Shown piece by piece: positions 9,272 to 19,477 of a stretch of DNA of 51,223 bases. Source of the stretch: Naegleria lovaniensis. Taxonomy: Eukaryota; Heterolobosea; Eutetramitea; Acrasida; Naegleriidae. A program made the translations under genes and the position numbers. The stretch spans positions 1 to 51,223 of the forward strand of contig NW_025407896.1 of assembly GCF_003324165.1 (NCBI RefSeq), given 5' to 3'. The notes under the pieces are model-generated. The model made no database searches, was not told the origin of the DNA, and worked only from the letters and a program-made list of their open reading frames with translations. Each line of letters begins with the position of its first letter. Within the stretch, counting starts at the first letter, position 1.

Positions 9272-12196
9272 TTACATGATGAGACACTCTCCATCTACAT
9301 TCATACTGGAAGATGAACCAAATCCTGAATATTTTTGCAAGTCAGAATGTTGATGATCTGTGATCACACTTCTACAATGAGTCGTCAACTTGTCTTCATG
9401 AGGATCCTCTAAAATATCCTTCGAACGAATGGGCATGGAAAATAGAAACGATTGACGAGTTTTCTTGTCCAATGAAATATTTCGATCGAGAGCACTCCAA
9501 AATGTTAATTCCTTATTATTGAGACATTTGAGAGAGCCCATCCAGTCTGCAGTCGTTGTGATAATTCCAAAATGGAAAGAATACATGATATGAACCAGTT
9601 GTTGAGTGGTAAACACATAATCTACAGTCAGTCTTCCAATGGGTTGTTCCGATGTGAAAATATTTTCGTACCCGTGTACCATTTCCATAAATTCACATTT
9701 TCGTTTTAGATAATGAAGACACACATTGGCACATAATTGTAAATCAGGAGCTGCTGTAATGTCGTGGGTGGTTGAGGGAGATTTCAGACGAGTAGATGGA
9801 TGTGGCATGGTCGATACGTAAGGTGATGCAAAGACATGATGTCTTGGTGATGCTGATGTTGGTAATGATTTGTTGTTGTGTTCGAAAATACTTTTCAGTG
9901 CATTTGTTTGGCGAATACTTGAATCATTGGTGCACATCTTATCAAGTTGAATGGGAGTTGTTAATTTTGTGCTAATTTCGAACCACATTTTGTGAATTTG
10001 TTTAGCCCAACTTTCATGTAAAGATGAAAAATTCACAAAATTCATAATCAATACATTGTCCATATTGAGAAATTCCAGTTTTTGCAAACGTGAAATATTG
10101 AGAGAGGATAAATCACACGGAGTTGAGTTTTCCTGCTCAGAATATAGATCGAAATGTCGACAGCCATTAAAATCAATGCTCACTAAATTTTCCAAACTTT
10201 CTAAAATGTGTAAATTCTCAACTATTTTCAATAAAGTACAAGCAAAGCTCAGTACTGTCAAGTAATGTAAATTTTCAATAGACTTGCAATCAACATTGGA
10301 GAGTGATGAGCATTCTTCAAATCGAATTACTTGGAGCTTGCAAAAATGTGTGAGCCTTGGAAATTGAGCGATGGAACACTTTTTGGCAGTAATGACTTTC
10401 AAATTAGTTCCAAAAAACGAAAATAGCGTGTTCGAAATGGAAATGGTACAATCTCCTAATTGTACTTCCTCCAATGATGGAAATATCACACTGTCATTTC
10501 TACTCGTCGTGTGGATGTCACACAATTCCATTTTGTCAATTCGCAATTTTCTCAAATTCATCATTGGCATCCAATGTGCGATAGACAAGGTGGTCAAAAG
10601 TTTCGAGTTGTCAAGTCCTTTCACGTGTAACTCATTCAAATATTTAAAAGCATGCATTGGAAAAGGTACATTTCTTTTCACCCACTGCGTCGTGGAAGAA
10701 ATGGAACAGTCACTGAAACTTAAATGAAGGCGCTTACATTTCGATATTGGTGAGACAAGCAATTCAGAGCCCTTAATAAAAGGTGAGACTTCAATCAATT
10801 CTAATTCTAGGTCGTCCAAGAATGAGCTTGACATGAGCCAGCTTAAACAATCCCATCTCGCAATGTCAATAAGATAGAATTTGAGTCTGTTCACAGAACG
10901 GAGTCTCTCAAGTTCTCTCATTAGCTTTTTCAAAAGCTTGTTCAAAATTTCCAAACTGGTACACGATTCTAACAATTTAGCCATGTTCACAGATAACACC
11001 AATTCTTTGAGCTTGTGATTGATGTGCCAATCACTATTCTTGATCATGTAAATGAAAAGTTGTACTTCTCCAATATCAGTGAAGGGAACACTACATTTAA
11101 ACGACTCCAACATACTCATCTTCTTTGTGGAGGCGGTTCCCTCTCGACCAGCAGCGTGAGGTGTTTTTATACACAACAAGTACTTGCAATAGTTAAGAAT
11201 TTCCATCATGGAAATGTGTGAACTCAAGTTTCCAATATTCAAATCGAGATGCTTTAACGCAATGGAATCATTCTTCCTACATGACTGTTTTAAAATGGAA
11301 AGTACAGTTTTTGTAAATGGAATATTGAGTGGAGCATTAATGACAAGTCCCTCTAAGCTATTAAGTAAATCAATACCGTTCGCATGGTTGGTGAGTAGCT
11401 TTGCAAGTAATCGATACGTGGTTGAATTTGAATCCAAATTATAACTGGCCGATGCTAGATTATGAGATTCCAACTCCAAAACTTTGACACATGTCTTGTT
11501 GGATCGTAAAAACATGCAAAGCATTTCTGTCAACACTCGATCGAGTGAATGATCTTTGTTATTATCATCTCCAATCACGTCACATCTGACATGTAAATAA
11601 TTAACTCTCGAATCATAGTGTGCGATATTGCTAGAAATTAAGCGCTTTTTACAAAATAGCTGAGCAGGCTTTCCAGTCAAGTGCCACCCATTTCTCCAAA
11701 CAGTGTATGGACTTTTAAATTGCATTTCCAAGCAATTGTTAATATAACTCAACTCAGATTCATAATTATTTCTAAATTTCAATGTTCTATTTGAAGATAC
11801 TCCTCCTAAAATATCATCCATTCGTTTCTTCTCCATTTTACAGTAATTATTGAAACAACCCTTGATTCCATAACTACCACCAAAATGAATACATTTGTAG
11901 AATTTCTTGCAAGTCATTGCAACCATATGAATCAAAAACCACCGATCCAGATACGAGAATATCACGATCAATAAATCATTATGGTCGTTTTGGCCTCCGT
12001 ATTCAAATAATTTTCGGAGTGTTGATGATGAGGTGTATGGGGTTGGTTGTTGTTGGTGTTGTCCGCCAATCATCGTCATTAATTGAGGATATTCCAGTTG
12101 TAGTGAGTAAAGGCTATTACCCCTGGAGCTCCTAGAGGATGTTGATGAATGTTTCATGTTTTGTACTCGGATATTGAATGATGAGGATTGAATCAT
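9272..12196 (-). CDS. F-box-like leucine-rich-repeat protein, ~974 aa
   Basis: The first ATG of the frame is at 12196 (MIQSSSFNIR). After a Ser/Gln-rich leader, an F-box-like motif is seen around residues 70-105 (DLLIVIFSYLDRWFLIHMVA, then MTCKKFYKC). The remainder is a long array of irregular leucine-rich repeats, for example LKHLDLNIGNLSSHISMMEI, LKELVLSVNMAKLL, LRKLRIDKMELCDI, LEEVQLGDCTISI and LTVLSFACTLLKIVENLHIL. F-box/LRR proteins are usually substrate receptors of SCF ubiquitin ligases; that role here is inference from architecture. The C-terminal 200 residues, including a Ser/Thr-Pro-rich stretch near SARHHVFASP-like sequence, have no recognised domain. Its 5' end faces the broken DUF4116 gene. 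Confidence 0.82.
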   Translation of the reverse strand: MIQSSSFNIRVQNMKHSSTSSRSSRGNSLYSLQLEYPQLMTMIGGQHQQQPTPYTSSSTLRKLFEYGGQNDHNDLLIVIFSYLDRWFLIHMVAMTCKKFYKCIHFGGSYGIKGCFNNYCKMEKKRMDDILGGVSSNRTLKFRNNYESELSYINNCLEMQFKSPYTVWRNGWHLTGKPAQLFCKKRLISSNIAHYDSRVNYLHVRCDVIGDDNNKDHSLDRVLTEMLCMFLRSNKTCVKVLELESHNLASASYNLDSNSTTYRLLAKLLTNHANGIDLLNSLEGLVINAPLNIPFTKTVLSILKQSCRKNDSIALKHLDLNIGNLSSHISMMEILNYCKYLLCIKTPHAAGREGTASTKKMSMLESFKCSVPFTDIGEVQLFIYMIKNSDWHINHKLKELVLSVNMAKLLESCTSLEILNKLLKKLMRELERLRSVNRLKFYLIDIARWDCLSWLMSSSFLDDLELELIEVSPFIKGSELLVSPISKCKRLHLSFSDCSISSTTQWVKRNVPFPMHAFKYLNELHVKGLDNSKLLTTLSIAHWMPMMNLRKLRIDKMELCDIHTTSRNDSVIFPSLEEVQLGDCTISISNTLFSFFGTNLKVITAKKCSIAQFPRLTHFCKLQVIRFEECSSLSNVDCKSIENLHYLTVLSFACTLLKIVENLHILESLENLVSIDFNGCRHFDLYSEQENSTPCDLSSLNISRLQKLEFLNMDNVLIMNFVNFSSLHESWAKQIHKMWFEISTKLTTPIQLDKMCTNDSSIRQTNALKSIFEHNNKSLPTSASPRHHVFASPYVSTMPHPSTRLKSPSTTHDITAAPDLQLCANVCLHYLKRKCEFMEMVHGYENIFTSEQPIGRLTVDYVFTTQQLVHIMYSFHFGIITTTADWMGSLKCLNNKELTFWSALDRNISLDKKTRQSFLFSMPIRSKDILEDPHEDKLTTHCRSVITDHQHSDLQKYSGFGSSSSMNVDGECLIM

Positions 12197-12542
12197 CAAT
12201 AATTTCTTTTTAAACAAGAAAACTTGTTAGCCATGGATCATACGTCATTCTGATGTGTTCAATGTGAAGCCGTAAGCCAAGATTATGCTTGAAATCCCTC
12301 GACCGATGAATATCAAACCGATCCTCATTCTGCTGCTGCGTGGCTGTTACGTGTCTCATGACGTCATTTTTCTTCTTTTGAAACAATACACATTACAACA
12401 AGGCAAGAAAGACAGTGATTAACACAGTTCGAGTGAAATAGAGAAATGTACAACTGAAATATCTTGTTGTTATAAATGTTCTCGAGATTGTTTCTGTTGG
12501 TTTTTCGTGCTGAATGGACTTTTGGGTTTATAAAGTAAAAAA
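12197..12542. promoter_or_regulatory. Divergent upstream region with a perfect TGACGTCA palindrome
   Basis: 346 bp between the LRR gene (minus) and the broken DUF4116 gene (plus). A perfect 8-bp palindrome TGACGTCA lies at 12359-12366, the canonical CRE/bZIP binding site in other eukaryotes. Whether it binds anything here is unknown; one 8-mer can occur by chance. Confidence 0.35.
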
Positions 12543-14088
12543 ATGATGAATTCTCATGTAATGATTTCTTTGGTGGAACAACAACAACGATATCGGAAGA
12601 TGAGCGTCAATCATTGCTGTTCAATAAATTTTTGTTGCAGAAACAATAACAACAACAACGATATCGGAAGATGGCTTGCAAATCGAGAAAAACAATACTT
12701 TGATTTCATTCCGATTGAGTGGATGAATGATCGTGAATTTATTCTCAATCATATTAAAAAATATGGCATCTAGGCAATTACAGGAAAATAAGGAGGTTGT
12801 TTTAGAGGTCGTGAAATTGAATGGCGAGCAGTTGTGCTATGCCTCTCAATCTCTCAAAAACGATTATGAAGTGGTATTGGAAGCTGTCAAACAAAATGGT
12901 CTTGCTTTAAATTATGCTTCCTATGAGCTTGCTGAAAATAAGGAAATTGTGTAGGAAGTAGTGAAACAAACGCAACATGCACTATTTTACGTTGAGCCGA
13001 AAGTGAGCAGAGATAACGATGTGTTTTTAATGTCTATATGCCCAAACCTGATGCACAAGTATTCTTATAAAAATTGGAACAATAATGAACAGTTATTATT
13101 TCAAGAATTGAATAATGACAGAGATTTCATATTGGAGGCAGTTGCACGAAATTGCAAAGCTTTTAAATTTGCATCTGGTGAATTGAAAACTGATCGACAA
13201 TTTGTGTTACAAGTGGCCAACCAACATGTTGGATCACTCGAATTTGCTTGTGATGAATTACGCAATGACAAGGAATTTATGCTCACTCTGATTGAACAAT
13301 GTGGTGGTGTAGTACTTGAATATGCATCCCATCAGTTGCAACGTGACAAGGAAGTGGTCATGAAGGCAGTGAAGAGTTATGGTTGTGCGTTGCAACATGT
13401 CTCCACAACGGACCTTGCATACGACAAAGAAATTGTATTGGAGGCGGTCAAACAACATGGATCTGCATTGAGATATGCGTCTGAAGAGATGAAACGATAA
13501 AGAAGTGGTGTTGGCAGCAATTCATCAAACTGCCTTCGCGATCTTGCAACATGATAAAAACATCATCCTTACGGCAATTCAGAAAAGCAGCCGAGTAATA
13601 GAAATAATCCCTGAGGCATTAACTCATGATAAGGAAATTATATTGCAAGCATTGGATCAATATGGCCTTGCACTTAAAAATTCGCTCCACAAGAATGGAA
13701 GGAAGACAAAGAAATTATTCTGAAAGCGGTCAAACGACACGGCACGGCATTGCGATATGTGTCCAAACCATTCATCATGCAGAATAAGGAAATTGTCTTG
13801 GAAGCAAGTATGCAAGATGCCTCTGATGTCCAGTATATTCCAGAAGAGCTGATTAACGACAAGGAGTTTATGATGCAACTGGTTTCACGAAATGGCCATG
13901 TGTTGAAACATTTACCGTCGCAACTGCAAGCTGATACAGATTTGATTGTACGCGCTGTAATTCACAGTGGTTACGCCACCATTTATTGTGAAGAGTTGTT
14001 ACAAGTACGAATGCAACATTATTATTTTGGAGCTTATCTTGGTAAACCTGAAACCTCTAGAAAAGTGTGTTTTCATGTGACCATGTGA
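12543..14088 (+). pseudogene. Broken DUF4116-repeat gene
   Basis: Tandem ~25-residue DUF4116-type units (pattern: DKEVVLEAVKQNGxALxYAS) run the whole length, but not in one frame. The frame changes near 12765 (after ILNHIKKYG), a TAG stops it at 12952-12954, it shifts again near 13497 (after SEEMKR) and once more near 13670-13690. The last part ends at TGA 14086-14088 after MQHYYFGAYLGKP. The intact paralogue at 17265-18971 has the same order of parts, including the unusual insert SICPNxxHKYSxxNWNNN and the end MEHCYFGVYLGEK, so this is a decayed duplicate. A 22-bp microduplication (AACAACAACGATATCGGAAG core) occurs near 12583 and 12651. Introns could explain one break but not the TAG plus several shifts. 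DUF4116 function is unknown; the repeats are known to be expanded in Naegleria. Confidence 0.8.
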
Positions 14089-14369
14089 CTAAGAACATGA
14101 CCACTACTTTCCATGCTTGTACCTCTTCAGTATCGTCCAAGCTTCCAATAAGCGTGTTCGCCCTTGAAAAGAGCAATGGAAAGCATGTTACAGAGTGTTT
14201 TGGATCGAAGTTGGAAAGGGCTAACAAAAAAAATAACCAACACAATAACCCGAGTTTAACCACACTTACGGAATTTTATCAGATCATCATTCCGATCGTT
14301 ACATCATCTTTTGAACGCTTTCATAGTAGTATTATTATTATCATCATAGTTCCAAGTGGATTGTTGAAT

Positions 14370-16149
14370 ATGAGTTCATCTGATTCGTTTATTGAATTTT
14401 ATGAATGTTTGATTTGTTCCGAAATTGTACAAAATAATCGAGAATGTAAAAATTGTCATAAATTATTTTGTTTGGATTGCATTATGAAGTGGTTAAAAGT
14501 TCATGAGAGTATGTAGTGTTGTTCATTTAACAACAATGTTCATGATGATTGCGAAATTTGAAATATTTTGAACCTCCGATGACACTTGGCATTTCAAAAC
14601 ATCATCTATAATTAATTCATCATCACCACAACAACTCCAATTTTTATCATTATTTGCAAATATTCAGATTGTCCTCATTGCAATCATTCTCCAGTTGCTT
14701 GCAAGAGCGCAGAGGACAACAGTGCCTTCATTCACAACCATCATTCCGAAATGATTGCAAACTCCATTACTGTACCCTGTCCCAATGCAGATTGTGGGTG
14801 CGACATTAAAAAGATTGCTCGAGGAGATTTGGCATTACATTTGGAAAAGTTCTGTACGGGTCGAACAGTGCCATGTAAGCATGCCAAATATGGATGTGAA
14901 TGGAGTGGTCAATATTTGAAATTGGAAGAGCATTTGAGAGAAGAGTGTCCATTTTCAAAAGAAATTATTTTAAAAGCGTTGGAAAAATTGGAAACAAACA
15001 TTTCTGAATTGACTCGTGAGAATGAACAATTACGTTCTGAAAAAGCAAGTAGTGAAGAAAAGATTAAGGCGCTGGAAGAGAAAGGACTTTTGAATAACAG
15101 TGGTATACCAATGAATCAATCCACCACAGTCATGGTCAATGGTGTCACAACTTTGGGAAATGACATTACACGAACTGCAACGGCTCCCATGCAGATTCCA
15201 GATTCTTCTCTTCCACCATGGGCTCAACCCAATTTTTACTCTTCCTTTAATCCTTCCTATAGTGGAACGACCTCGTTTTATAATAGTGCTGGAGTGTCGT
15301 CCTCTGTTTATCCTCCTCCACCTTCAGGTGTTCCAATGACGAGTAGTAGTAGCATGTATTCCTCCATGATGTCTTCATCCATGAGTTATAACCCACCACT
15401 CATGACTTCTTCGTCATTTATGAATGGTAGTACCATGTCCACCATGCCCATTCACACGGTAGAGTGTGGTATTTGTAAAAAGACCAACTTTTCTGGAGTC
15501 TTGTATCAGTGCACTTCATGTATTAATTTTTCCATTTGTTCGGCTTGTTACAGTACCTTACAAATAACTCAAACTCATGATAGAATGCATACTTTTTTAC
15601 CCCTTAGAAAAGTTCGAGGTAAGATAAGTGGAGTGACATGGCTTCGACTTGCCACCTGTGGAAGTTCTGTTTCATTACCTCTAGCTGATAATGATAATCA
15701 AGATTTGGAGTTTTATGTGAATGAGCGGACAGGAGCAAGTAAGTAATTGATTGTTCGTATTCAATGAATGGGTTGATATGTGTTCCTCATGAATTATTTT
15801 TGCATTCAATTTGTTATATTTAACAATGCAAAATGGTGTGAAATCCATACGGTGTGGGTTATTATGTTTGAAATATATTCACAACACAGTCACACCATTC
15901 ATGCCAATTGGAGTACCCAATGCGAAAAGCATTTCTGGATCATGGACCTCTGTATCACTTCATTTAGCCATCTATTGGCCCAACACAACAAGAGCCATCG
16001 TGATGGAAGGAAATGTTGGAACCTTGCCAACAATGAGTTGCACTTTACAAGGCTCAACGCTCAAATTTACTGTAAAAGCTTCAGGAATGGGTGGCAGAGG
16101 AGTTGCCGGTGATGGAGGATACTTGACATTGACATTGTCAGTGAGCTAG
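14370..16149 (+). CDS. RING + TRAF-type + ZZ zinc-finger protein, three exons
   Basis: Exons 14370-14508, 14668-15738 and 15890-16149. Both introns (158 and 151 bp) start GTATGT/GTAAGT, end CAG and are phase 1, and the joined frame is continuous. The order is: a RING finger (YECLICSEIV...CKNCHKLFCLDC...NCPHC); TRAF-type zinc fingers (VPCPNADCGCDIKKIARGDL, HLEKFCTGRTVPCKHAKYGC); a short coiled coil (KALEKLETNISELTRENEQL); a Ser/Pro/Met-rich linker; a ZZ-type finger (CGICKKTNFSG...CTSCINFSICSACY...H...H); and a C-terminal beta-rich domain (SGSWTSVSLHLAIYWPNTT to GGYLTLTLSVS). RING plus TRAF fingers suggests an E3 ubiquitin ligase or signalling adaptor in the cytosol, with the ZZ and C-terminal domains choosing the target (inference). 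The final domain would be missed without the second intron. Confidence 0.87.
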
Positions 16150-16364
16150 AGAAAGTAATAGGAGATCCTGCGAGATTTTTTATGAACTTTACTGCAACTG
16201 ATCAAGCAAAATATATAAATGTTTCTATTTGTGTTATGTACTATGATTATTTGTTTAAATAATTATTATCAACATGATCCAAAATAATTTTCGTTTCCCA
16301 AATTTCCAAATTAAAACCAAATTCAAAGATTTAATTTTTTAAAAAAAATCTGAAAAAAAATATC

Positions 16365-17054
16365 ATGGATTCAACCGACTCGTTGCTCCCACAAGCTCTC
16401 GAGCGTATCAGAGAGCCTGGTGATGCTGCCATGCCCACTCTCCTTCAAATCATTGGCGGAATTGTAGGAACAGTATTATTCTTCGTTTTCGTTCTTCCTC
16501 TTTTCGGTGGTACCGTTGAATTTGATGGCGACCAATGGGGTCTCATCTTTGCTTCTATTGATCCCTATTTATGGGCAGCCATTGGTACCGGATGTGTGAT
16601 TGGACTCTCAGTGATGGGTGCTGGTTGGGGTATTATGGTTTCCGGTTCAAGTATTATGGGTGGATGTGTTCGTGCTCCAAGAATTAAAACCAAAAACCTC
16701 ATCAGCGTTATTTTCTGTGAGGCCGTTGCTATTTACGGAATTATTATGGCCATTGTTATTAGTACTCAAACCAGTTGGTTCCAAGATGCAAAGGATCCAA
16801 CCAAGGCTACTCCATACATGTTGGTCGTGAGTGGATGTTATACATTGTTTGCCGCTGGTATCACTGTTGGTTTGGGTAATTTGGCTTGTGGAGCATGTGT
16901 TGGTATTGTCGGTAGTAGTTGTGCCATTGCAGATGCTGCTGAACCATCACTCTTTGTCAAGATTTTGGTTGTTGAAATTTTCGCAAGTGCTCTCGGTATC
17001 TTTGCCATCATTGTGGGTATTGTGGTTGCTTCTAGTGCCAAGTTGAAACCATAG
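16365..17054 (+). CDS. VMA16: V-type H+-ATPase proteolipid subunit c''
   Basis: 229 aa, the usual size of the c''/Vma16 (ATP6V0B, ~21-23 kDa) proteolipid. A first hydrophobic helix ([16 protein letters not shown]) marks c'' as opposed to c. The two proteolipid repeats follow: [20 protein letters not shown] with the loop [16 protein letters not shown], and [19 protein letters not shown]. The proton-binding glutamates are seen as E119 in [16 protein letters not shown] and E204 in [18 protein letters not shown]. The protein sits in the V0 rotor ring and carries protons across vacuolar, contractile-vacuole or endosomal membranes. Intronless, with an A-rich leader before the ATG. Codon use is cleaner than in its neighbours, as expected of a highly expressed housekeeping gene. 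Confidence 0.97.
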   Translation: MDSTDSLLPQALERIREPGDAAMPTLLQIIGGIVGTVLFFVFVLPLFGGTVEFDGDQWGLIFASIDPYLWAAIGTGCVIGLSVMGAGWGIMVSGSSIMGGCVRAPRIKTKNLISVIFCEAVAIYGIIMAIVISTQTSWFQDAKDPTKATPYMLVVSGCYTLFAAGITVGLGNLACGACVGIVGSSCAIADAAEPSLFVKILVVEIFASALGIFAIIVGIVVASSAKLKP

Positions 17055-17264
17055 TTTTGTGGCATGATGATTATTTCAGAATAGACAAAGCTACTCTTAA
17101 GTGGCAATTATTTAACGAAAATAATTTACATTAAGTCAATCAATGACAATTTCTCCTTATCACCAATTCTTCCATATTCTCCTTCCCTTTTGTCAATAAA
17201 GATCTTTTTATGAATGATGCTGATTTTGGATTTGTGTTAGAACTTTCTATTTATTACCTCGTTG

Positions 17265-18971
17265 TCATACTTTTTCTCCCAAATACACTCCAAAATAACA
17301 GTGTTCCATTCTCCTTGCCAAATGATTCCTTAAAAATTCTTCGCAATATTCATCCATAACATATCCTCCATGAATGGCCGCTTCTAACATAACATCATGG
17401 TCGTTCTGATAAACATCTGGAAGGTAATCCAAGGCCCTTCCATAACGTCTCACAATCTCAACAGCTTCTTGCTTGTCCAGAACCTGCACTCCCTTCAACC
17501 CACTACCCATAGCAGCCCAAACAACATCCTTATCGGCTTTCAGTTCTTTTGTTGCATAATTAAAGGCAAGTTTGTCATGTTTGACTGCTTCCAATACAAT
17601 CTCTTTGTCATGACCCCACAATTCTGATACACACAAAAGTGCAAGTCCACACGCTTTCACTGCTGCCAACACCACATCCCTATCTTTTAGGAGAGATTTC
17701 GATGCATGTTCAAGTGTTCTATAGTGTCGATCAGCCATTGAAACTGCCTGTAGCACCACGTCCTTGTCACTTCTCAAACTATAACCCACGTATTGTAGAG
17801 CAGCTCCTCCGAATTTTCTTAATATTTTCAACACAAAATCCTTATCGTTTTTCAATGTATTGGACGCATATTCAAATGCTAGAATATTTGTGAGTAAAAT
17901 CAATTCCTTGTCGGATCGTAATCGCGTTGAAGCATATTGCAGTGAGGTACCATCTCGTTGAGCAGCTTCTAAAACGACCTCTCGATCGTTTTTTAAATCA
18001 TCGACAGCATATTTCAATGCATGTGGCTGATTTCGAACAGCCGCCAATACAATTTCCTTCTTACCTTTAAGGTCTATGGATGCATGCTCAAGTGAAAAAC
18101 CATTACGAGATACGGCGTCCATAATAAATTCTGGATCATGCTTGAGTGTTTCAAACAACCAAGTTGCATTATTGTTCCAATTTGTGTTGGAATATTTATG
18201 TGCAACATTGGGACAAATCGATGCCAAAAACACATCACTATCCAATTGTAATTCATGACAAGCATATTGTATTGCAGAAGGATCTTGCCTTACTGCCTGT
18301 AATACAATTTCCTTATCTGCTCTCAACTTGACAGAAGCATATTCAAGAGCACGACCATTTTGTTGAACGGCTTGGCTCACCACCTCTCGATCATTATGAA
18401 AATCTGTTTGTCGAAAATATGCTAATGCATGACCATCTTGTTTCACAGCCGCCAAAACAATTTCCCTATCCAATGCTTGATTGATGAAATGACGAATACT
18501 TGGACCACTGAGCTGAACACATTTTTGAATAAATTCTCGATCCTTCAACAAGTTGGGATTATCAATTGAAGAAAGATCATTGTGTTGAATGGCCTCTAAA
18601 ATCAGTTGCGGTTTACTTTTCAAGGCTTTGGAAGCAAAACGATATCCATATCCGTATTTCCGAATATGATTCAATACAAAGGCTTGATCGTCCATGAACT
18701 CGAGTGGAAAATAATGCTTGTATTTTAACTCTCTTCTGAGTAGCCATTTCTTCTTTCCGAGTTGTTGTCGGAGAAAACGATTTTTCAACCAATGTTCAGC
18801 TTTCCGGAGTGATTGTAAATTTTGTAAATGATTTCGTTCATCATCATGGGCTTCGGAAGGACAAGCAAAATCCACGAGTATTATAATAACTGCAACACGG
18901 TCATTGATATCATGATTGTTGGATATTGTGTGATTTGTTGGCAGATCTGTAACAGTTTCGAGTTTCAACAT
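17265..18971 (-). CDS. DUF4116-repeat protein, intact
   Basis: 568 aa. After a roughly 90-residue N-terminal part (a short hydrophobic stretch VAVIIILVDFACP and a basic region RFLRQQLGKKKWLLRRELKY), about 17 tandem units of 24-28 residues follow, with the pattern DREVVLEAxxxxGxxLxYAS. These are DUF4116-type repeats, predicted as pairs of short helices. One unit is replaced by the insert SICPNVAHKYSNTNWNNN. The end is MEHCYFGVYLGEKV. The broken gene at 12543-14088 shares both features and lies in opposite orientation 3 kb away, so the two arose by inverted duplication or by duplication plus inversion. The function of the family is unknown. Confidence 0.9.
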   Translation of the reverse strand: MLKLETVTDLPTNHTISNNHDINDRVAVIIILVDFACPSEAHDDERNHLQNLQSLRKAEHWLKNRFLRQQLGKKKWLLRRELKYKHYFPLEFMDDQAFVLNHIRKYGYGYRFASKALKSKPQLILEAIQHNDLSSIDNPNLLKDREFIQKCVQLSGPSIRHFINQALDREIVLAAVKQDGHALAYFRQTDFHNDREVVSQAVQQNGRALEYASVKLRADKEIVLQAVRQDPSAIQYACHELQLDSDVFLASICPNVAHKYSNTNWNNNATWLFETLKHDPEFIMDAVSRNGFSLEHASIDLKGKKEIVLAAVRNQPHALKYAVDDLKNDREVVLEAAQRDGTSLQYASTRLRSDKELILLTNILAFEYASNTLKNDKDFVLKILRKFGGAALQYVGYSLRSDKDVVLQAVSMADRHYRTLEHASKSLLKDRDVVLAAVKACGLALLCVSELWGHDKEIVLEAVKHDKLAFNYATKELKADKDVVWAAMGSGLKGVQVLDKQEAVEIVRRYGRALDYLPDVYQNDHDVMLEAAIHGGYVMDEYCEEFLRNHLARRMEHCYFGVYLGEKV

Positions 18972-19477
18972 TTTTTTAATTTTGAAATTTATAAATTGTT
19001 AAATTAATATTCATTCAATAATTATTTCACAACTCGTGATCATTTCATTCATGCAAAAGTAAAATACTTTCAAATTCACAAGTTTTTCTGGTATGTAAGA
19101 AAAATTCATTCCGACAATCGGTTACTGAGTTTGTTCATTTTTTGTAATAATGAGAGTGATGCTCATAAAAAATTACAACAATGATGGCCTGTGGTTGTGC
19201 GAGGATGTAAGTTGGAATTCGTTCTTTTTCATACAAACAATTATTACGCTGAATGAAAATGGATAAATCAAGCAATATCTTTACAATTTAAATATACTCA
19301 CCAAATTTATTTGAGTATATATATGAATGAATTTAAGCTGTCAACAAATTTTCGATTCGAGATCGATCACGGTAACGTCAACTTTAAGTTGAATTCACCA
19401 ACATTTCGTATTTTATGATAATTATAAAATGTCACATACGAGCTGTCTGTTATCCTTGTAAAAGTTTAATAAAACGT
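18972..19477. other. AT-rich intergenic region with a 9-bp hairpin
   Basis: 506 bp between the 5' end of the DUF4116 gene and the 3' end of the RGS gene. No coding sequence or tRNA is seen. An exact inverted repeat, ATATACTCA at 19292-19300 and TGAGTATAT at 19312-19320 with an 11-nt spacer, could form a hairpin or bind a dimeric factor; AT-rich DNA makes this only mildly notable. Confidence 0.4.

Noticed and set aside
12543-14088. Reading the broken DUF4116 locus as a multi-exon gene
   Set aside because: The breaks fall inside repeat units, lack GT-AG pairs of suitable phase, and include an in-frame TAG; the intact paralogue is intronless.
18972-19477. tRNA or other small RNA gene in the larger intergenic regions
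   Set aside because: No GGTTCGAATCC-like B box with a matching cloverleaf was found by eye here or in other gene-free stretches.
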